This document shows positions 5,445-7,628 of a stretch of DNA of 7,628 nucleotides, in pieces. The position numbers and the translations under genes were made by a program. The notes beneath the pieces were generated by a model. It did no database searches and had not been told where the DNA came from. It saw only the letters and a program-made list of their open reading frames with translations. The stretch's first letter is position 1. Each line of letters begins with the position of its first letter. This DNA is from an uncultured Spirochaetaceae bacterium (GTDB lineage Bacteria > Spirochaetota > Spirochaetia > Sphaerochaetales > Sphaerochaetaceae), in assembly GCA_944389985.1 (NCBI GenBank), contig CALXON010000058.1, forward strand, positions 1-7,628, given 5' to 3'.

Positions 5445-6875
5445 TTGATCTGCCTTACATTATCCTCACCTACGCTTGAACTCTGTCAGGAGGAGATCAG
5501 AAAGAACAGGGAGTATATCGACATGGCAGAGCTGAGGCTCGATCTTCTTGATCCAGAGGAGATGAAGAGGGCAAGTCTCTTTCCTTCAATGACCGATGTC
5601 CCTGTGATTCTCACTCTCCGGAGGGAATGCGACGGCGGAAGGTGCACGCTTCCTGAACGTCAGCGCCGCGCGATCCTCGTCTCCGCACTTGACGGTGATT
5701 TCAAGTATGTCGACATCGAGGAGGACATAAAGCGGAACGAGGTGGAGATCAAGGCCAGGGAGAAGGGTGTGAAGATAATCCGTTCCTTCCATGATTTCGA
5801 GGGAATGCCGGAGGATATCTACTCCAGGATCTACAGGCTCAGCGAGAGAGGTGATATAGCGAAGGCCGCTGTCACTCCTCATTCCGTTCAGGATCTGATG
5901 ACGCTTTTCCGCGTCGCTGATGAGCTGAAGGATGTTCCCAAGATCATCATAGGAATGGGTGAGTGGGGTGTTCCGTTACGCATTCTCTACAGAAAGAGCG
6001 GCTCCATGCTCACGTTCGCTTCCGACAGGGAAGTGGCTCCCGGTCAGCTTTCCGCAAAGTCGCTGAAGACTCTGTATCATGCAGATCAGGTCGATGACAG
6101 GACCGCAATATACGGAATCATTGGAAACCCTGTCCATCACACCTCATCTCCGCAGATCCACAACCCCGGGTTCAGAGCGATAAACTACAACGCGATCTAT
6201 CTTCCTTTCCTTGTGGACAATGTGAAGAGTTTCTTCACCCTTGCAGAGTATCTCAGGATGAGGGGATTCTCCGTAACCATTCCGTTCAAGACCTCCGTAC
6301 TGATGTATCTCGGAAACATCACCAGGGAGGTGAAGCAGATCGGCGCATGCAACACCGTCGTCAGGGTGCCTGGAATGTGGAAGGGTATCAATACCGATTA
6401 CTACGGCTTCCTGAAGCCGATTTTCAAGGATATTGAATCCGGAAGGATAAAGTCTGCTCTCGTGATAGGTGCAGGCGGCGCATCGCAGGCAATTGTCTGG
6501 GCACTCAGGAACAGGGGAGTGAAGGTCACCATCCTCAACAGGACACTCAGCCATGCAGAGGAGCTTGCCGCACTGAACTACTGCAGCTATGACACGCTTG
6601 AGAATGCCTCAAAGTATGAGGGAACGGTGGATCTTGTCGTACAGACGACATCTGTCGGTCTCTATCCTGATTTCGACATGAGCCCGATAGAAGGTTTCAG
6701 GTTCACTGGCAGGGAAATTGTCTATGACATCATCTACAAACCTAAGATGACAAAGCTCCTGAAGGAGGCTGAGAAGGCCGGCTGTACGCTTCATTTCGGA
6801 GAGGAGATGCTGCTTGAGCAGGGAAAGCTGCAGTTCGAGGCTTTTACAGGGTATCACTATCCGAAGGGCCTCTGA
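5445..6875 (+). CDS. aroDE: Bifunctional type I 3-dehydroquinate dehydratase / shikimate dehydrogenase
   Basis: This 476-residue fusion covers steps 3 and 4 of the shikimate pathway: dehydroquinate to dehydroshikimate, then NADPH reduction to shikimate. The AroD half (about 1-215) is type I, the Schiff-base form: VDIEED (Glu92), RSFHDF (His116), IAKAAV (Lys140, the Schiff-base lysine), PLRIL (Arg179) and VAPGQLS (Gln201). The AroE half (about 220-476) has GIIGNPVHHTSSPQIHN (224-240, shikimate site), VTIPFK (277-282, catalytic Lys282), GACNTVV (300-306), GINTDYYG (314-321, catalytic Asp318), the dinucleotide loop GAGGASQA (342-349), NRT (365-367, NADP preference) and TTSVGLYP (401-408). All key residues are present except that the first Ser of the usual HSxSP is Thr233. 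This AroD-AroE order is known from chlamydiae and plants. It starts at TTG with a clear Shine-Dalgarno, and ends overlapping the convergent gene by 32 bp. Confidence 0.95.
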   Translation: MICLTLSSPTLELCQEEIRKNREYIDMAELRLDLLDPEEMKRASLFPSMTDVPVILTLRRECDGGRCTLPERQRRAILVSALDGDFKYVDIEEDIKRNEVEIKAREKGVKIIRSFHDFEGMPEDIYSRIYRLSERGDIAKAAVTPHSVQDLMTLFRVADELKDVPKIIIGMGEWGVPLRILYRKSGSMLTFASDREVAPGQLSAKSLKTLYHADQVDDRTAIYGIIGNPVHHTSSPQIHNPGFRAINYNAIYLPFLVDNVKSFFTLAEYLRMRGFSVTIPFKTSVLMYLGNITREVKQIGACNTVVRVPGMWKGINTDYYGFLKPIFKDIESGRIKSALVIGAGGASQAIVWALRNRGVKVTILNRTLSHAEELAALNYCSYDTLENASKYEGTVDLVVQTTSVGLYPDFDMSPIEGFRFTGREIVYDIIYKPKMTKLLKEAEKAGCTLHFGEEMLLEQGKLQFEAFTGYHYPKGL

Positions 6876-7628
6876 GGCTCTTTGCTGATCTGACAGAGAG
6901 CGGGAGCAGGGCGGCTTTCCATATCTTCGCCATATCAATGCATGTGTCATCAATCATCACATGCCCGGGCTCTTCAGCCTTCGTTGCTCTTCCGATGATG
7001 ATGCTGCCTTCAGCCATCTCCGCATAGACTTTGATGTTCCTGCCCATGGCAGAGGTGATCAGCCTGACCTTCTCCTGATAATACAGTCCGTTCACCATGT
7101 CTACAGCAGGTGTCTCCGTATCTCCGGTGAGGATGAATCCCGATTCAATCATCGTCCGTCTCAGCACATCATGCGAGTCCTCAAGGAGGGCTTTCCTCCT
7201 TTCATGATCAAACGCTACCGCACGCTGGAACGGAATCTCCGGAAGTCTCTCAGCTTTCAGAAGTTCTGTTCTTCTCTCAACCTCCCTGAGCTCCCATCCT
7301 TCTGTTCTTCCGAGCATGTCAAAACCGGCGGTCCGGAGTATCTTCCTCCATTCCTCCTCCGTGGAAGGATTCATTATGAAGACATTCTCCGAGAGCTTGG
7401 ACAGTATGTGGATGCTCAGTGTCGGGAGTGCGTCCATGACTCTCGCATTCTTGTCATCTGCGTAGATCACCAGCGCCCTGATGCATTTGAGGGAGCTGAA
7501 GGAGCCGTACCAGGATGCTATCCTGCTGCCTATCATCTCGGGAATCTGCAGTGATGTGATCTTCCTGAGTTCCTTCATGATGTCCTTGTCCGTAAGTCCC
7601 ATCGAGAAGGCAGCCTTGGCAGATGTTC
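6844..7628 (-). CDS. Helicase-associated (Helicase_C_3 / XPB-N-like) protein, 5' end cut by the window edge
   Basis: The frame is open to the right edge (260 residues readable). It continues past the Met at 7600-7602 with TSAKAAFS, so that Met is probably internal and the gene starts outside the window. The first part of the fragment (FSMGLTDKDIMKELRKITS, LQIPEMI, ASWYGSFSS, then a strand-rich stretch and NVFIMNPSTEEEWRKILRTAGFD, about 8-105) fits the Helicase_C_3/XPB N-terminal-like pattern seen in helicase-associated proteins of spirochaetes and actinobacteria. The C-terminal part (about 185-245: a helix, a KVYAEM strand, IIIGRATKAEEPGHVMID) is a small beta-rich module of uncertain identity, loosely WYL-like. 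No helicase motor motif is visible. Family assignment is by remembered pattern. The role is probably nucleic-acid related, but I would not go further. The 3' end overlaps aroDE tail to tail. Confidence 0.6.
   Translation of the reverse strand, partial: TSAKAAFSMGLTDKDIMKELRKITSLQIPEMIGSRIASWYGSFSSLKCIRALVIYADDKNARVMDALPTLSIHILSKLSENVFIMNPSTEEEWRKILRTAGFDMLGRTEGWELREVERRTELLKAERLPEIPFQRAVAFDHERRKALLEDSHDVLRRTMIESGFILTGDTETPAVDMVNGLYYQEKVRLITSAMGRNIKVYAEMAEGSIIIGRATKAEEPGHVMIDDTCIDMAKIWKAALLPLSVRSAKSLRGPSDSDTL

Noticed and set aside
6868..6878. Short palindrome GCCTC-T-GAGGC at the aroDE stop, considered as a terminator
   Set aside because: The real stem would be about 3 bp after loop formation, and no T-tract follows on either strand.
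6961..7554. A 197-codon plus-strand open frame opposite the helicase-associated gene
   Set aside because: Its composition is rich in Ser, Pro, Cys, His and Arg, typical of a shadow frame, and the minus strand gives a sequence with recognisable domain pattern.
1..7628. Search for mobile elements, CRISPR arrays, tRNA/rRNA genes and defence systems
   Set aside because: No regularly spaced repeats, transposase or integrase motifs, tRNA-like cloverleafs or terminal inverted repeats were seen; nearly every base is in an ordinary coding gene.

Overview
The window is a gene-dense bacterial chromosome segment of middling GC content that appears to be housekeeping throughout. I see no transposase, integrase, CRISPR array, tRNA or rRNA. 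Arginine codons lean to AGG/AGA in all genes. The bifunctional AroD-AroE fusion, the helicase-associated (Helicase_C_3/XPB-N-like) protein and the compact NSUN-type RNA methyltransferase together suggest a host-associated spirochaete-like bacterium. That placement is an inference from family distribution as I remember it and is weak.

Layout. Positions 1-5326 hold a run of six minus-strand genes, read from right to left: an ABC-F ATPase (5326-3401), a Maf nucleotide pyrophosphatase (3414-2797), a HAD phosphatase (2722-2054), a DUF212 divergent PAP2-like membrane protein (2043-1582), an RNA m5C methyltransferase (1578-820) and a DUF362 protein (823 to beyond the left edge). Junctions are -14 bp, +74 bp, +10 bp, +3 bp and -4 bp (ATGA), so this is very probably one operon. 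The only real gap, 2723-2796, is strongly AT-rich and carries a promoter-like -10 and a dyad, so the HAD-to-DUF362 part may also be transcribed on its own.

Positions 5327-5444 form a divergent intergenic region with a perfect 7-bp inverted repeat. To its right lies aroDE on the plus strand (5445-6875, TTG start behind a clear Shine-Dalgarno), a single polypeptide for steps 3 and 4 of the shikimate pathway. Its 3' end overlaps by 32 bp, tail to tail, the end of a minus-strand helicase-associated gene that is open at the right edge.

The operon mixes ribosome and RNA functions (ABC-F, m5C methyltransferase) with nucleotide and phosphate-ester clean-up (Maf, HAD). No obvious pathway links them, and co-transcription may just reflect growth-linked housekeeping. 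I did not find a convincing new system. The items most worth a second look are the divergent-promoter dyad, the Asn-for-Asp HAD active site, the minimal NSUN4-like methyltransferase and the internal start and promoter of the HAD gene.
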